DNA of 64,000 bases from an uncultured Paracoccaceae bacterium (GTDB lineage: Bacteria > Pseudomonadota > Alphaproteobacteria > Rhodobacterales > Rhodobacteraceae): assembly GCA_937927675.1 (NCBI GenBank), contig CALBSG010000161.1, forward strand, positions 1 to 64,000. The letters are read 5' to 3'. The translations under genes and the position numbers were made by a program. Under the pieces are notes generated by a model. That model did no database searches and had not been told where the DNA came from. It worked only from the letters and a program-made list of their open reading frames with translations. This document shows positions 25,665-34,570 of this stretch, piece after piece (positions within the stretch are counted from its first letter, which is position 1; every line of letters starts with the position of its first letter).

Positions 25665-25817
25665 GGCACATCTCCCTTTCTGGTTGTGCCAGCATTGCCC
25701 CTCAATTGTGCCGGGTTTCAGGAGAGTTTAAGGAAATTGCAGGGTATTGGTGGCCCTGCGTGAACAATATTCCGACATATTGCAGGGCGCTGGGTTGGCT
25801 GGGCATGGGCTGCAAAA

Positions 25818-25848
25818 CAAAAAGGCCGCCCCCAAAGGGACGGCCCAT
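25818..25848 (-). terminator. Terminator of glnBA
   Basis: On the minus strand a GGCCGTCC/GGGCGGCC stem (one mismatch-like offset) with a short A/T loop is followed by a T-rich run. It lies just past the glnA stop codon. Confidence 0.8.
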
Positions 25849-25869
25849 TTTCTGCGGTATTTCCTGTGC

Positions 25870-27279
25870 TTAGCAGGAGTAATACATCGCGTATTCCACC
25901 GGGTGCGGGGTGTGTTCGTAGGCGTAAACCTCTTCCCACTTCAGCGCCATGTAGGCTTCCAGTTGCTCGCGGCTGAAAACGCCACCGGCCAAGAGGAAGT
26001 CCATGTCCTTTTCCAGCGATTCCAGAGCTTCGCGGAGCGAGCCGCAAACGGTCGGGATTTCGGCCAGTTCTTCCGGCGGCAGGTCGTACAAGTCCTTGTC
26101 CGAAGCCGGGCCCGGATCGATCTTGTTCTTGATGCCGTCAAGGCCAGCCATCAGAAGCGCTGCGAAAGCCAGATAGGGGTTCGCCGACGGATCGGGGAAA
26201 CGGGCCTCGACGCGCTTGGCTTTCGGCGATTCCGTCCACGGAATACGAACCGCACCCGAACGGTTGCGGGCCGAGTAAGCCAACAGAACCGGGGCTTCAA
26301 AGCCGGGGATCAGACGCTTGTAGCTGTTGGTGCCGGGGTTGGTCAGGGCGTTCAGCGCCTTGGCATGCTTGATGATGCCGCCAATGAACCACAGCGCTTC
26401 TTGGCTCAGGTCCGCGTATTTGTCGCCTGCGAACAAGGGCTTGCCGCCCTTCCAGATCGACATGTTGACGTGCATCCCCGACCCGTTGTCGCCCTTCATG
26501 GGCTTGGGCATGAAGGTCACGGTCTTGCCATAGGCGTGGGCCACGTTGTGGATCACATATTTGTATTTCTGGATGTTGTCGGCCTGTTCGACCAGACCAC
26601 CAAAAATCATGCCCAGTTCGTGCTGGCAGGTGGCAACCTCGTGGTGGTGCTTGTCCACCTTGATGCCCATGCGCTTCATGGTCGAGAGCATCTCGCCGCG
26701 CAGGTCTTGGGCTTCGTCAATCGGGTTCACAGGGAAATAGCCGCCCTTGTGGGCTGCACGGTGGCCCGAGTTGCCGCCTTCGAACACGGTGTCGGTGTTC
26801 CACGAGGCTGCTTCCGCGTCGATTTCATAGGAAACCTTGCGGGGGCTGACCGAATAACGCACGTCGTCGAAGATGAAGAATTCAGCTTCGGGGCCGCAGT
26901 AGAACGCATCGCCGATGCCGGAGGAGGCAAGGTAGGCCTCGGCCTTCTTGGCAATCTGACGCGGGCAACGGTCATAGGCTTCGCCTGTGTCCGGCTCGAC
27001 CACGTCGCAATGCACGCAGAGGGTTTTCTCGGCGTAGAAGGGGTCCAGATAGACCGAGGTCGCGTCGGGCATCAGTTTCATGTCCGACTGGTCGATCGAC
27101 TTCCAGCCCGCAATCGACGAGCCATCGAACATGAAGCCTTCTTCGAAGAAGTCTTCGTCGATGATGTCGACGATCAGCGTGACGTGCTGAAGTTTGCCTT
27201 TGGGATCGGTGAAGCGGACATCGACATACTCGATCTCCTCATCCTTGATCAGTTTCAGAGCTTTTTGAACTGCGCTCAT
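25870..27279 (-). CDS. glnA: Glutamine synthetase type I
   Basis: This 469-residue GlnA makes glutamine from glutamate, ammonia and ATP. Visible motifs: FDGSSI-GW near residue 51, the metal-binding EAEFF at 131, the ATP-site KPM-GDNGSGMH near 259, and the glutamate loop NPGTNSYKRL near 314. The adenylylation tyrosine is Tyr398 in DLYDLPPEE, so activity should be controlled by GlnE. The second of two adjacent ATGs (27279) was preferred for spacing to AAAGG. It is downstream of glnB in the same unit; a terminator follows. Confidence 0.97.
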   Translation of the reverse strand: MSAVQKALKLIKDEEIEYVDVRFTDPKGKLQHVTLIVDIIDEDFFEEGFMFDGSSIAGWKSIDQSDMKLMPDATSVYLDPFYAEKTLCVHCDVVEPDTGEAYDRCPRQIAKKAEAYLASSGIGDAFYCGPEAEFFIFDDVRYSVSPRKVSYEIDAEAASWNTDTVFEGGNSGHRAAHKGGYFPVNPIDEAQDLRGEMLSTMKRMGIKVDKHHHEVATCQHELGMIFGGLVEQADNIQKYKYVIHNVAHAYGKTVTFMPKPMKGDNGSGMHVNMSIWKGGKPLFAGDKYADLSQEALWFIGGIIKHAKALNALTNPGTNSYKRLIPGFEAPVLLAYSARNRSGAVRIPWTESPKAKRVEARFPDPSANPYLAFAALLMAGLDGIKNKIDPGPASDKDLYDLPPEELAEIPTVCGSLREALESLEKDMDFLLAGGVFSREQLEAYMALKWEEVYAYEHTPHPVEYAMYYSC

Positions 27280-27331
27280 CATGCTGCCTTTCGGTTCTCG
27301 GGTTTCGCTTTGGGCTTAGAGGGCCCGTTGA

Positions 27332-27670
27332 TTACACAGCATCATCACCGGTTTCACCGGTGCGGATGCGGATGGCTTGTTCTACAGGCGAGACAAAGAT
27401 CTTGCCGTCGCCGATCTTGTCGGTGCGGGCGGCGGCGATGATTGCCTCGATGGCGGTGTCGACCATGTCATCGGTCAGGACGACCTCGATCTTCACCTTG
27501 GGCAGAAAGTCGACGACGTATTCGGCACCGCGATACAGTTCGGTATGGCCTTTTTGACGGCCAAAGCCCTTGACCTCGGTGACCGAAAGGCCCTGAATGC
27601 CAGCTTCCTGAAGGGCTTCCTTCACCTCGTCCAGCTTGAAGGGCTTGATGATCGCTTCGATCTTCTTCAC
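27332..27670 (-). CDS. glnB: PII nitrogen regulatory protein
   Basis: This 112-residue PII trimer protein integrates 2-oxoglutarate, ATP/ADP and glutamine status and signals to GlnE, NtrB and others. The start is a GTG at 27670: GGGAG lies seven bases before it and it yields the canonical KKIEAIIKPFKL N-terminus, whereas an ATG at 27703 would add 11 non-family residues. The T-loop is intact with uridylylation Tyr51 in ELYRGAEY. It precedes glnA by 52 bases, the usual glnBA arrangement. Confidence 0.96.
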   Translation of the reverse strand: MKKIEAIIKPFKLDEVKEALQEAGIQGLSVTEVKGFGRQKGHTELYRGAEYVVDFLPKVKIEVVLTDDMVDTAIEAIIAAARTDKIGDGKIFVSPVEQAIRIRTGETGDDAV

Positions 27671-27838
27671 CTGACGACTCCCCGCTTTTGGTCCTGCCGT
27701 CATTCATCACTTCCCGAGGGCGGGGACAATTGGCTAGGCTGTCGGCAGGGCCATGCGCCGCAGCTTTTCCGGGCGTGCGCCTAAATTTTGTGCAAATGGC
27801 CGCGAATTTGAGCGGATTGCGAAAAGGTTGCCTGCAAA

Positions 27839-29425
27839 ATGACCGAACTGCTCACCACCGCCCAAATGCGCAGCCTTGAACAGGCCGCGATTGCCAGCGG
27901 TGAAGTGACCGGGCTGGAGCTGATGGAACGCGCCGGAAAGGGTGTGGTGGAGGCGATTTTCGAGGAATGGCCGGAGCTGCGCGCCACCTCCCACCGCGCG
28001 GTCGTCCTGTGCGGCCCCGGCAACAACGGCGGCGACGGATTCGTCGTGGCGCGGCTGTTGAAAGAGTGGGGCTGGCAGGTGGAGGTGTTCCTCTATGGCG
28101 ACCCCGAAAAGATGCCGCCAGATGCAAGGGTGAATTATCAGCGGTGGTGCGAGATGGGGGATGTGGCGCCCTTCGCCACGCTGACCGCCGCCGTCGACGC
28201 GCAGTCCAGACCGCCGGCAGATGTAACTGTTGACGCCGTATTCGGCATCGGCCTGTCGCGCCCGCTGCCCGAAGATGTGCGCGGGGTCTTCTGCAATCGC
28301 GTTATGAGCCAGCTTTCGGGGCCGGTCGTGGCCGTCGACGTGCCATCGGGGCTCTGCGCCGACAGTGGCCGCCCGCTGGAACCCCAGAGTGATCGCACGG
28401 AATGCAGGGACGCTGCGCGCGATGGATTTGTGGTTCAGGCCAGCCTGACGGTGACGTTTTACAGCCTGAAGCCCGGACATCTGCTGCAGGATGGCCCGCG
28501 CCATTGCGGGAAAGTCGTGGTGGCCGATATCGGCCTTGAACAGCAGGGCCAGACCCAGATGCGCCTGACTGCCGGTCATGTCGGCACACTTGGAAAGCGG
28601 CGAGAGACACACAAATACACCCACGGCTACGCGCTGATCGTCTCTGGCGATCACGGGCGCGCCGGGGCGGCGCGTCTTGCCGCGCGGGGGGCGCTGCGGA
28701 TTGGCGCAGGGCTGGTGACGCTGGCCAGCCCGCCCGCCGCCATGGCCGAGAATGCCGCGCGGCTGGATGCCATCATGCTGCGTGCGGTGGCGAGTGGCGC
28801 TGGATTGGCAGAGGTTTTACAGGACAAAAGGATCAACGCCCTCTGCCTCGGGCCGGGGATGGGGACAGACGCGCGAGAGGCGGCGCTGTTGGAGGAGGCG
28901 CTGCGACATCGCGCGGATGCCCGCCCCATGGTGCTGGATGCTGACGCCCTCACCATCCTGTCCCAACACCCCGACCTGTTTGCCCGGTTGCAGGACGATT
29001 GCATCCTCACCCCCCACGCCGGGGAATTCGCCCGCCTATTCCCTGACATCGCAGAAAAACTAGCCGCCCCCGCGACCTGTGGCCCCGCCTATTCCAAGGT
29101 CGACGCCACCCGCGAGGCCGCCGCGCGGGCGGGCTGCGTGGTGCTTTACAAAGGCCCCGATACAGTGATCGCCGATCCGACGGGCCACGCTGCCATCAAT
29201 GCCGCCGTCTATGACCGCGCCGCCCCGTGGTTGGCCACAGCCGGATCGGGCGATGTGCTGGCAGGCTTCATCACCGGGCTGCTGGCGCGCGGGTTTTCCC
29301 CTATCGAGGCGGCCTGCACAGGCGCATGGCTGCATGTAGAGGCGGCGCGCAGTTTCGGTCCGGGGCTGATCGCCGAAGACCTGCCCGAAGAAGTACCACG
29401 GGTCTTTCGGTCAATGGGCCTGTGA
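27839..29425 (+). CDS. nnr: Bifunctional NAD(P)H-hydrate epimerase/dehydratase
   Basis: This 528-residue fused repair enzyme converts damaged hydrated NAD(P)H back to NAD(P)H. The N-terminal YjeF_N epimerase domain (about 1-215) has GPGNNGGDGFVVARLL. The C-terminal ADP/ATP-dependent dehydratase domain (about 250-525) has LGPGMG, D-DALT, TPH-GEF and the GSGDVLAG motif. It is divergently transcribed from glnB with 168 bases between. The fusion is the normal bacterial form. Confidence 0.95.
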   Translation: MTELLTTAQMRSLEQAAIASGEVTGLELMERAGKGVVEAIFEEWPELRATSHRAVVLCGPGNNGGDGFVVARLLKEWGWQVEVFLYGDPEKMPPDARVNYQRWCEMGDVAPFATLTAAVDAQSRPPADVTVDAVFGIGLSRPLPEDVRGVFCNRVMSQLSGPVVAVDVPSGLCADSGRPLEPQSDRTECRDAARDGFVVQASLTVTFYSLKPGHLLQDGPRHCGKVVVADIGLEQQGQTQMRLTAGHVGTLGKRRETHKYTHGYALIVSGDHGRAGAARLAARGALRIGAGLVTLASPPAAMAENAARLDAIMLRAVASGAGLAEVLQDKRINALCLGPGMGTDAREAALLEEALRHRADARPMVLDADALTILSQHPDLFARLQDDCILTPHAGEFARLFPDIAEKLAAPATCGPAYSKVDATREAAARAGCVVLYKGPDTVIADPTGHAAINAAVYDRAAPWLATAGSGDVLAGFITGLLARGFSPIEAACTGAWLHVEAARSFGPGLIAEDLPEEVPRVFRSMGL

Positions 29426-29515
29426 TTTCATCTTACCCAAAATACTCCCCGCGGAGCGTCCGCGGCAGGCCGCAAGTGCCTCCGGCGCGGAGATTGGGGC
29501 CAGATTGACTGCAGG

Positions 29516-30295
29516 TCAGGCGTCAAGCTCAATCCAGATCGGCACATGATCCGAAGGCTTGTCGCCGGCGCGCACCTGTTTGTCGATTTGGACGTCGCGC
29601 AGCAGATCGGCGGCTTGGGCCGACAAGAGCAGGTGGTCGATGCGGATGCCGTTGTTGCGCTCCCACGCGCCGGCTTGATAATCCCAAAACGTATATTGGC
29701 CGGGGGCGGCATTGCGGGCGCGGAAGGCGTCGGTCAGGCCAAGCGCCAAAAGACGGCGGAAGGCAGCGCGCGAGGCGGGCAGGGCCAGCGCATCTGTGGT
29801 CCAAAGGTCGGGCCGGGCGGCGTCGGCGTCTTGCGGGATGACGTTGTAATCGCCACAAAAGACGGTCGGATCTTCCAGCGCCAAAAGGGCGCGGGCGCGT
29901 GTCTCCATCCGGGCCATCCAGGCCAGTTTGTAGTCATATTTCGGCCCCGGCGCGGGGTTGCCGTTGGGCAGATACAGCCCACAGACCCGCACCGCGCGTT
30001 TGCCGATCACCGTGGCCTCGATCCAGCGGGCCTGTTCGTCGCTGTCATCACCGGGCAGACCGCGGGTGACGTCTTCCAACGGCAGTTTCGACAGGATCGC
30101 CACGCCGTTAAAGCTTTTCTGCCCATGGGTTTCGACGCGGTAGCCCATAGCCTCGAACATCTCGCGCGGGAAACCCTCATCCACCGATTTGATCTCTTGC
30201 AGGCAGACCACATCGGGCTGGGCCGCCGCCAGCCAAGCGGGCAGCGCCTCGATCCGGGCTTTGATGCCGTTGATGTTGAAGGTGGCGAGTTTCAT
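29516..30295 (-). CDS. xthA: Exodeoxyribonuclease III
   Basis: This 259-residue Mg-dependent AP endonuclease/3' exonuclease works in base excision repair. Family motifs: FNINGIKAR at the N-terminus, LQEIK (catalytic Glu), G-YLPNG, CGDYNVIP, and the C-terminal IDHLLLS and SDHVPIW with the catalytic His. Length is standard. GGAG precedes ATG 30295. It lies about 50 bases from erpA on the same strand. Confidence 0.96.
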   Translation of the reverse strand: MKLATFNINGIKARIEALPAWLAAAQPDVVCLQEIKSVDEGFPREMFEAMGYRVETHGQKSFNGVAILSKLPLEDVTRGLPGDDSDEQARWIEATVIGKRAVRVCGLYLPNGNPAPGPKYDYKLAWMARMETRARALLALEDPTVFCGDYNVIPQDADAARPDLWTTDALALPASRAAFRRLLALGLTDAFRARNAAPGQYTFWDYQAGAWERNNGIRIDHLLLSAQAADLLRDVQIDKQVRAGDKPSDHVPIWIELDA

Positions 30296-30347
30296 GGCGC
30301 TGCTCCGTTTCGGCGGAGCCTAAGCGTCGGCCAGAGCCCCGGCAAGG

Positions 30348-30689
30348 TCAGATCGAAAACGAGGTGCCGCAGCCACAAGAGGAGGAGGCATTGGGGTTTT
30401 CGATCACAAAGCGCGCGCCGATCAGGTCTTCGGAAAAATCCACCACGGCATTTGCCAGAAACGGCAGCGAGACGGGATCGACCAGCACTTTATGGCCGGA
30501 TCTCTCGATCACCAGATCATCGGCAGCGGGGGTGTCCAGCCGGATGTCATACTGAAAGCCCGAACACCCGCCGCCCAAAACGCCAACGCGCAGCGCTTTG
30601 GACTCGCCCGTCAACTCGGCGATTTCGGCAAGCCGAACAAAAGCGCGGTCCGTGACGCGCGGATGAGAGGCGTCTGGCGGCAGGTTCAT
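30348..30689 (-). CDS. erpA: A-type iron-sulfur carrier (ErpA/IscA family)
   Basis: This 113-residue A-type carrier delivers Fe-S clusters to target proteins. The three conserved cysteines are visible: GGGCSGF-Y in the middle and SSCGCG near the C-terminus. Within the family it could be ErpA, IscA or SufA; a single isolated gene in alphaproteobacteria is most often ErpA. It is divergent from dgt. Confidence 0.9.
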   Translation of the reverse strand: MNLPPDASHPRVTDRAFVRLAEIAELTGESKALRVGVLGGGCSGFQYDIRLDTPAADDLVIERSGHKVLVDPVSLPFLANAVVDFSEDLIGARFVIENPNASSSCGCGTSFSI

Positions 30690-30761
30690 GGTTCATTCCC
30701 GTTCTAATCCCGTAGGAAGAATATAGGGTAGGCAGAAGACCTGAACAAGAACGGCCCTTGA

Positions 30762-31928
30762 ATGTCCTTTGCCCCCTATGCCTGCCTGCCTGATGCCTCA
30801 CGTGGGCGGCTCTATCCTGAAAGCATGTCGTCGTTCCGCAGCCCCTATCAGCGCGACCGCGACCGGATCATCCATTCCAGCGCTTTCCGGCGGCTGAAGC
30901 ACAAGACGCAGGTCTTTGTCGAACATGAGGGCGATTATTATCGCACCCGCCTGACCCATTCGATCGAGGTGGCGCAGGTCGCGCGCACCATCTCGGGGGT
31001 ATTGGGGCTGAACACCGATCTCGCGGAATGCATCGCGCTGGCGCATGATCTGGGCCATACGCCCTTTGGCCATACTGGCGAGGATGCGCTTGCGGCGCTG
31101 ATGGCACCCTATGGTGGGTTTGACCACAACGCCCAAGCGCTCCGGATCGTGACACGGCTGGAGCGGCACTATGCCGATTTTGACGGGCTGAACCTGACCT
31201 GGGAAAGCCTTGAAGGCATTGCCAAGCACAATGGTCCGGTCATTGGCCCGAATGCGGATGAAAAGCATGCCGGTCCCTTGCCCTATGCTTTGGCCGAGGT
31301 GAACGCGCTGTGGGATCTGGAGTTGCACACCCATGCCAGCGCCGAGGCGCAGGTGGCCGCGATTGCCGATGATGTCGCCTATAGCCATCACGACCTGCAC
31401 GATGGCTTGCGCAGCGGTCTTTTTACCGAAGAAGACCTGATGCAACTGCCCGTCACCGGCCCCGCTTTTGCCGAGGTGGACCGGCTTTATCCCGGTCTTG
31501 AAAAGATGCGGCGGCGGCATGAAGCGCTGCGGCGGGTCTTTGGCCGCATGGTCGAAGATGTGATCGCCGTGGCCCAAGGGCGGCTGGACGCCGCGCGTCC
31601 GCAGTCGGTGGACGAGATTCGCATGATGGGCACGACGATCATCCGGTTTTCAAAGCCGCTCTATCAAGAACTGAAGGCGATCCGTAGTTTCCTGTTCACC
31701 CGGATGTATCGCGCGCCTTCGGTTGTGATGATGCGGGCCGAGGTGACAAAGGTGGTCAACGGGCTTTTCCCGCTGTTCCTGTCGCGACCTGAACTCTTGC
31801 CCGCGGAATGGCGGCACGACGTCGAGGCGGCGAAGGATGACACCGATCTGGCCCGGATGGTGGCCGATTATGTCTCGGGCATGACCGACCGCTTTGCGCT
31901 GCAAGAGGGGCAGCGTCTGTTAGGTTAA
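30762..31928 (+). CDS. dgt: dGTPase-like HD-domain triphosphohydrolase
   Basis: This 388-residue enzyme is expected to hydrolyse dNTPs to nucleoside and triphosphate. The N-terminal RD-DRIIHSSAFRRL-KTQVF block is diagnostic. HD-domain metal ligands are in RLTHS-EVAQ, LAHDLGHTPFGH and DDVAYSHHD. Bacterial homologues of this size are often called type 2 dGTPases with relaxed nucleotide use. Its 3' end overlaps the convergent ankyrin gene by 9 bases. Confidence 0.93.
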   Translation: MSFAPYACLPDASRGRLYPESMSSFRSPYQRDRDRIIHSSAFRRLKHKTQVFVEHEGDYYRTRLTHSIEVAQVARTISGVLGLNTDLAECIALAHDLGHTPFGHTGEDALAALMAPYGGFDHNAQALRIVTRLERHYADFDGLNLTWESLEGIAKHNGPVIGPNADEKHAGPLPYALAEVNALWDLELHTHASAEAQVAAIADDVAYSHHDLHDGLRSGLFTEEDLMQLPVTGPAFAEVDRLYPGLEKMRRRHEALRRVFGRMVEDVIAVAQGRLDAARPQSVDEIRMMGTTIIRFSKPLYQELKAIRSFLFTRMYRAPSVVMMRAEVTKVVNGLFPLFLSRPELLPAEWRHDVEAAKDDTDLARMVADYVSGMTDRFALQEGQRLLG

Positions 31929-32390
31929 GGCCAGTCCCGCATCGCGGGCGAGGTCGGACAAGACCGCACCTGTCAGGGTGCGGGCTTGCAAGGTTGCCCC
32001 TTTGGCCAGCAGCGCTTGGGCCATGGCGGGGCAATCGGCCAGATGGTCATCCATCTCATCGGCAAGGGCGGCGCGTTGGATCAGGGCTTCCAGCGGCAGG
32101 CGGCCGCCGCGGTCGGGGGCGGTTGGGCTGGCACCGTGACGCAAGAACCATTCGACCGCCGCAGCGCTGCCGCTTTCCAGCGCGATAAAAAACCACGGAT
32201 TGCCCTGCCCATCCGTCGCTTGGGCAAAGCCCGGCCCTTGGGCATTCAGGGCGGGCAAGTCGCCGGTCATCAGCGCTTCGATCAACGCTTCGGCGGTCTC
32301 CGCTGCCGCTTTGCGCCGGGGAAGGGCGCGCAGGGCGACCCGCAGGATCAGCCCGGCCATAAAGCGGGCGCGGGCGAACCGGCTTGCCAC
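31920..32390 (-). CDS. Ankyrin-repeat-like small protein
   Basis: About 156 residues with ankyrin-like helices in the middle and C-terminal parts (FFIALESGSAAAVEWFLRHGASP, then PLEALI, then ALLAKGATLQA). A basic N-terminal region precedes them. No catalytic motif. The likely start is GTG 32390, 5 bases after the dsbB-like stop; ATG 32360 is an alternative. Function unknown; protein binding is typical of the fold. It is last in a DedA-DsbB-ankyrin unit. Confidence 0.65.
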   Translation of the reverse strand: MASRFARARFMAGLILRVALRALPRRKAAAETAEALIEALMTGDLPALNAQGPGFAQATDGQGNPWFFIALESGSAAAVEWFLRHGASPTAPDRGGRLPLEALIQRAALADEMDDHLADCPAMAQALLAKGATLQARTLTGAVLSDLARDAGLALT

Positions 32391-32395
32391 GCGCG

Positions 32396-32857
32396 TCAGG
32401 CCTTGCGGGCGACCAGCGCCCAAAGCCCGGCCACGGCGGTGGAGGAGATCACGTTCCAGCCCGGCATGGAAATGCCCAACAAGGACCATGCCACCTTGTC
32501 ACAGGCGGCTGGCGCGCCGACGTTGACGTCAGTGTTCAAAAGATCGCCCGCAGAGACACCCGCCAAGGTGTTGACGCTGCATTGCAACAGCCCTTCCCAC
32601 CAGCCTTGCTCAACCCCGACATGGAACACACCAACCCCGGCCGAGGTCAGCGCGGCCAAGCCCGCAAGCGCGGCCAGCGCCCCATTCTGGCGCCACAGAA
32701 AGGCCGCCGCAAAGATCAGCGCCACCACATGCGGCCAACGCTGCCAGATGCACAGCACACAAGGCGCCAGCCCGCCGATATATTGAAAGGCCAGTGCGCC
32801 GAGCAAAAGCCCGACAGACCCGGCGGCGGCAAGAAGGGCAAGCGTGGTGCGCGACAT
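32396..32857 (-). CDS. DsbB-family disulfide oxidase
   Basis: This 153-residue inner-membrane protein with four predicted helices is of the DsbB family, which re-oxidises periplasmic DsbA and passes electrons to quinone. The CVLC pair follows the first helix in a P-CVLC-WQRWPH motif. The second periplasmic cysteine pair is in LQCSVNT and AACDKV. ATG 32857 begins the first helix; a longer in-frame start at 32986 overlaps the upstream gene and lacks family similarity. It is 8 bases downstream of the DedA-like gene. Confidence 0.85.
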   Translation of the reverse strand: MSRTTLALLAAAGSVGLLLGALAFQYIGGLAPCVLCIWQRWPHVVALIFAAAFLWRQNGALAALAGLAALTSAGVGVFHVGVEQGWWEGLLQCSVNTLAGVSAGDLLNTDVNVGAPAACDKVAWSLLGISMPGWNVISSTAVAGLWALVARKA

Positions 32858-32865
32858 GTTCGGCC

Positions 32866-33450
32866 TCAAATAAATTTTACCGTAACCCAGATTACGGCAA
32901 GGGCGGCAAGCAGCCCTCCGGCAATCAGGGTGAAGCGGCGTTCGATGAACTCTGCCATCGGCTTGCCATAACGCTGCAAGACCCAAGCGAGCAGGAAGAA
33001 TCGCCCTCCACGGGCGACGATGGCAGAGAGGATGAACAAAGTCAGGTCAAACGACACCAGCCCTGACAGGATTGTGACCACCTTCATCGGCGGCAGATGC
33101 GAAAAACCAGAGGTGACCAGCAAAAGCAGAATCGTTCCGGTGCCCGTGGCGTCTTTCAGCGCCTCGAATGCGTCCATCTTGCCGTAGAATTGCAAGAGCG
33201 GTGCGGCAATCAGGTCAAAGGCGTAATGCCCGATCAGCCAGCCAAAGATGCCGCCCAGAACCGAGGTCACACTGGCAATCAGCGCAAGGCGGTAGGCGGT
33301 TTCAGGGCGGGCCAGCACCATCGGCACAAACAACACATCCGCCGGAATCGGAAAAACCGAGCTTTCGACGAAAGACACCACCCCAAGGGCCTTGGCGGCG
33401 TGGCGCGACGCCGCCCAACGCAGCGTCCAGTCATAAAGCCTGCGGAACAT
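32866..33450 (-). CDS. YqaA/DedA-type membrane protein
   Basis: This 194-residue membrane protein is of the VTT/DedA (YqaA) family. Hydrophobic segments occupy most of the chain, with a short FVESSVFPIPADVLF motif (about residues 27-41) typical of YqaA, and a G-SHLPPMK segment near residue 118. Family members are proposed to be lipid flippases or proton-dependent transporters. AAAGG lies eight bases before ATG 33450. Confidence 0.8.
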   Translation of the reverse strand: MFRRLYDWTLRWAASRHAAKALGVVSFVESSVFPIPADVLFVPMVLARPETAYRLALIASVTSVLGGIFGWLIGHYAFDLIAAPLLQFYGKMDAFEALKDATGTGTILLLLVTSGFSHLPPMKVVTILSGLVSFDLTLFILSAIVARGGRFFLLAWVLQRYGKPMAEFIERRFTLIAGGLLAALAVIWVTVKFI

Positions 33451-33583
33451 CGGTTTGGCCTTTCGCTGTTTGGCCCCATTGGCCATGCGCGACGGCAAAG
33501 GTCAAGCCGGGGACGGGGATGGGCGATTGCAACCTCAACTGGCAAAGGTATGATCGGGGGGTATTGGTTTTGGGGGACGAGTG

Positions 33584-34432
33584 ATGGAATGGCGTGGACA
33601 AAAACAAAGCCGAAATATCGAAGACCGTCGCGGCCAGCGCCGGGCGGGCGGGGGAACGGCGGTGGGCGGCGTTGGTCTTTTGGCCATCCTTGCCATCGGC
33701 TACTTCTTTGGCATTGATGTCACCCCGCTGTTGACCGACCCCGGCGCGGGTGCCCCGCAAGGCCGTGCCGAATTGACCGAAGAAGACCGCGTGGCGGGCG
33801 AATTTGTCGCGGTGTCGCTGGGCTATACCGAGGACATCTGGGCCAAGGAATTCAAGGAACAACTGAACCGCCGCTACAATCCGGTGACGCTGGTGCTGTT
33901 CAAGGGGGCGACTGGCTCTCCTTGTGGGTCGGCGTCGGGGGCGACGGGGCCGTTCTATTGCCCGGGCGACAAGAAGGTGTACCTCGACACCGATTTCTTC
34001 ACGACGATGAAAGATCAGCTCGGCGCGGGCGGTGATTTTGCCATGGCCTATGTGGTGGCGCATGAGGTGGCCCATCATGTGCAAGACGAATTGGGGATTC
34101 TGGGGCAGGCCAATCAGCTGCGCGGTCAGGTCAGTCAGACCGAAAGCAACCAGATTTCGGTGATGATCGAATTGCAGGCCGATTGCCTGTCGGGGGTCTG
34201 GGCGCGCGGCGTGCATGAAGAGTTCGGCGCGGTCGAGAAGGGCGATTTCGAAGAAGCGCTGAATGCGGCCCGCCAGATTGGTGATGATACGCTGCAACGC
34301 AACGCAGGCCAGCGCCCGATGCCGCATACCTTCACCCATGGCACCTCGGAACAGCGGGCGCGCTGGTTCTATACCGGCCTCGAAACCGGCGATCTCAACG
34401 CCTGCAATACTTTTGAGGCAGAACGTCTTTAA
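33584..34432 (+). CDS. Neutral zinc metallopeptidase, YpfJ family
   Basis: About 282 residues. One N-terminal membrane anchor at about residues 24-46 is followed by an extracytoplasmic domain with the zinc motif HEVAH (about residue 164) in VVAHEVAHHVQ and a downstream ELQADC-SGVWA block supplying the third ligand region. Two cysteines (SPCGSA, FYCPGD) may form a disulfide. Family substrates are not known. GGGGGA before the start supports ATG 33584 (or GTG 33581). The tRNA-Leu gene follows. Confidence 0.9.
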   Translation: MEWRGQKQSRNIEDRRGQRRAGGGTAVGGVGLLAILAIGYFFGIDVTPLLTDPGAGAPQGRAELTEEDRVAGEFVAVSLGYTEDIWAKEFKEQLNRRYNPVTLVLFKGATGSPCGSASGATGPFYCPGDKKVYLDTDFFTTMKDQLGAGGDFAMAYVVAHEVAHHVQDELGILGQANQLRGQVSQTESNQISVMIELQADCLSGVWARGVHEEFGAVEKGDFEEALNAARQIGDDTLQRNAGQRPMPHTFTHGTSEQRARWFYTGLETGDLNACNTFEAERL

Positions 34433-34447
34433 CCGGCTTTCCCCCCG

Positions 34448-34476
34448 TTGACGCCGCCTTCGCGGCCGGATAAACG
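34448..34476 (+). promoter_or_regulatory. Promoter of tRNA-Leu
   Basis: TTGACG (34448-34453) and TAAACG (34471-34476) are separated by exactly 17 bases. Transcription start would be near 34483, a few bases before the mature tRNA 5' end. Confidence 0.6.
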
Positions 34477-34486
34477 GACGGCGCTG

Positions 34487-34570
34487 GCCCGAGTGGCGGA
34501 ATGGTAGACGCAGAGGTTTCAAAAACCTCCGACGCAAGTCGTGCGAGTTCGAGTCTCGCCTCGGGCACCA
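34487..34570 (+). tRNA. tRNA-Leu (anticodon CAA)
   Basis: The acceptor stem GCCCGAG pairs with CTCGGGC, followed by discriminator A and an encoded CCA. The anticodon stem GAGGT/ACCTC encloses the 7-base loop TTCAAAA, giving anticodon CAA, which reads the Leu codon TTG. A long variable arm (CGAC/GTCG) and a T-stem GCGAG/CTCGC with TTCGAGT loop confirm a class II tRNA. Confidence 0.97.
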